From Pseudomonadota bacterium (lineage in GTDB: Bacteria > Pseudomonadota > Gammaproteobacteria > Burkholderiales > Casimicrobiaceae), in contig JAKPSO010000406.1 in the NCBI GenBank assembly GCA_029571495.1, positions 1-7,178 of the forward strand: DNA of 7,178 nt, read 5' to 3'. Shown here piece after piece: positions 6,008 through 7,178 of the stretch. Every line of letters starts with the position of its first letter. Positions within the stretch are counted from its first letter, which is position 1. Below the pieces are notes generated by a model, which saw only the letters and a program-made list of their open reading frames with translations, searched no databases and was not told where the DNA came from. A program made the position numbers and the translations under genes.

Positions 6008-6161
6008 TTGACCCGTCCTTCGCTGCCATATGGGAGGCCGAGGACGAATGCTTCGTCGATCCGTGAATCCGAGCGAAAGTTTGTTGGCCGGATTTCCCGC
6101 TTCCTTGCGTTTGAACCCATAAGCCCTATGCATTCGCTCACCGCCTCTCCCATTGCCCACC

Positions 6162-7175
6162 ATGTCGTCCGCAACTCCTGACTGGCAGCGCGCGCTCTCG
6201 CTCTTCGACGAGGCGCTCGCGCTGCCACCCGAAGCGCGCGCCGTGTGGCTCGACAACACCGCCGCGCGTGAGCCTGGCGTTTCTCCGTTGTTGCGCAAGC
6301 TCTTGGGTGCGCATCGACGCGTTGAAACGAACGACGTACTCGCCACGCTTCCGCGACAACCCGACTCACTGCGCGGGGAGCCTGCTGGTACCTGTGGCCA
6401 ACTCATGGGCCCGTTTGAACTGATCGAACCGATCGGCCACGGCGGCATGGGCAGCGTGTGGCGCGCGCGCTACGCCGATGGTCGCCTCAAACGCGACGTC
6501 GCGATCAAACTTCCCGCAGCCACGCATGACCCGACGGCACTCGCCACGATGCGCGAGCGCTTCGCCCGCGAGCGGGATTTTCTTGCGCAGTTGGAACACC
6601 CGAACATCGCACGTCTCTACGACACCGGCGTCAGCGAAACTGGCCAGCCTTTCCTCGCGATGGAGTATGTCGCGGGTGAGCCGATCGACGCGTACTGTGA
6701 GCACCACCGCACGCCGTTCAACGACCGGCTTAAACTTTTCCTGCAAGTGCTGGATGCTGTCGATTACGCGCATCGCCAGCTCGTGTTGCATCGCGATTTG
6801 AAACCGGGAAACGTGTTGGTAGACGCGAACGGCAACGTGCGCCTCCTCGATTTCGGTGTCGCGAAACTTTTGCCAGAACTCAACGCGACACAACCCAACG
6901 CGAACGCGAACAAAGAACTCACGGAAATCGCTGGTGCTGCGATGACGCTCGCTTACGCCGCGCCCGAGCAAATCACCGGCGCGCCGCTTTCGACCGCGAC
7001 CGACGTCTACGCGCTCGGCGTCATGCTGCATCGCCTTCTCACCGGCGCGTCGCCGTATCAGCCGGCGCGCGACACGCGCGGCGCGCTCGAAGACGCGGTC
7101 ATCAACAACGCACCCGCACTCGCCTCGTCGCGCCACGCAACAGACGCCACGAGGCGAGTGCGGGTGCGTTGTTGA
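6162..7175 (+). CDS. Hanks-type Ser/Thr protein kinase, 3' end lost
   Basis: Protein kinase, probable partner of the upstream sigma factor. Residues 1-60 (DWQRALSLFDEAL onward) form the helical N-terminal region usual in kinases of this type. The kinase domain begins at about 84: G-loop GHGGMG (92-97), VAIK with Lys116, helix-C Glu137, HRDLKPGN with Asp212 (210-217), DFG (230-232) and APE (267-269). All catalytic residues are present. The activation segment carries an Asn-rich insert (NATQPNANANKEL, 241-253). Sequence is normal through TDVYALGVMLHRLLTG, but residues 330-337 and the stop come from an inverted copy of upstream DNA, so the apparent 337-residue product is not the real end. Full-length relatives usually continue through the domain into a membrane segment and TPR repeats. 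I prefer the ATG at 6162 to the TTG at 6153; neither has a clear ribosome binding site. The 154-base gap before it holds nothing I can support. Confidence 0.9.
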   Translation: MSSATPDWQRALSLFDEALALPPEARAVWLDNTAAREPGVSPLLRKLLGAHRRVETNDVLATLPRQPDSLRGEPAGTCGQLMGPFELIEPIGHGGMGSVWRARYADGRLKRDVAIKLPAATHDPTALATMRERFARERDFLAQLEHPNIARLYDTGVSETGQPFLAMEYVAGEPIDAYCEHHRTPFNDRLKLFLQVLDAVDYAHRQLVLHRDLKPGNVLVDANGNVRLLDFGVAKLLPELNATQPNANANKELTEIAGAAMTLAYAAPEQITGAPLSTATDVYALGVMLHRLLTGASPYQPARDTRGALEDAVINNAPALASSRHATDATRRVRVRC

Positions 7176-7178
7176 TGA
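7099..7178. repeat. 30-base perfect inverted repeat at the window end
   Basis: 7099-7128 and 7149-7178 are exact reverse complements separated by 20 bases, and the right arm runs to the last base of the window. The left arm encodes expected kinase sequence (VINNAPAL), so the right arm is the derived copy. The most likely explanation is a fold-back (hairpin) artefact at a contig end; a true inversion or duplication is possible. The repeat may be longer than can be seen here. Confidence 0.95.

Noticed and set aside
6008..6161. Separate promoter or small gene between the sigma factor and the kinase
   Set aside because: TTGACC at 6008 and TTGAAC at 6111 have no -10 partner at acceptable spacing, and no open frame with a binding site is visible.
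1..7178. CRISPR array, insertion sequence, prophage or defence island
   Set aside because: No regularly spaced repeats, transposase, integrase, nuclease-effector pair or tRNA-linked attachment site could be seen.

Overview
The window is ordinary-looking bacterial chromosome with moderately high GC. All genes I can support read on the + strand. RtcB is colinear with E. coli RtcB. The other pointers are a TonB-box-like peptide, two dispersed stem-loop repeats common in proteobacteria, and a sigma factor/kinase pair typical of Xanthomonadales-like, planctomycete and related genomes. Together they suggest a Gram-negative, probably a beta- or gammaproteobacterium. No marker gene in the window settles the genus.

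Layout. (1) 22-2209 is a tight three-gene operon: the RNA ligase RtcB, a 65-residue charged protein starting 3 bases after it, and a 262-residue uncharacterised protein overlapping that by 11 bases. (2) 2395-2874 holds two small envelope proteins. One is a secreted or membrane-anchored peptide ending in a TonB-box-like motif; the other is a 69-residue hydrophobic membrane protein. (3) 2926-4116 is an RlmI-type 23S rRNA cytosine methyltransferase, whose start lacks a properly spaced ribosome binding site. (4) 4117-4240 is a short intergenic region carrying two different stem-loop repeats. The second sits directly before a zinc-dependent succinylglutamate desuccinylase/aspartoacylase-family gene (4241-5215). 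(5) 5450-7178 is a stress-signalling pair: an ECF-type sigma factor of the kinase-linked class, followed by a Hanks-type Ser/Thr kinase that is cut off.

How the genes relate. Blocks 1 and 3 both concern RNA: repair and ribosomal RNA modification. The sigma factor and kinase probably form one regulatory circuit, by analogy with EcfP/PknT of Vibrio, where the kinase phosphorylates the sigma factor. I see no mobile element, CRISPR array, tRNA, rRNA or defence system.

Most important caveats. The last 30 bases are a perfect reverse complement of 7099-7128 and break the kinase reading frame, which looks like a fold-back assembly artefact at a contig end. The most novel candidates are the RtcB-linked uncharacterised genes and the TonB-box-like peptide. 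Their functions are inference only.
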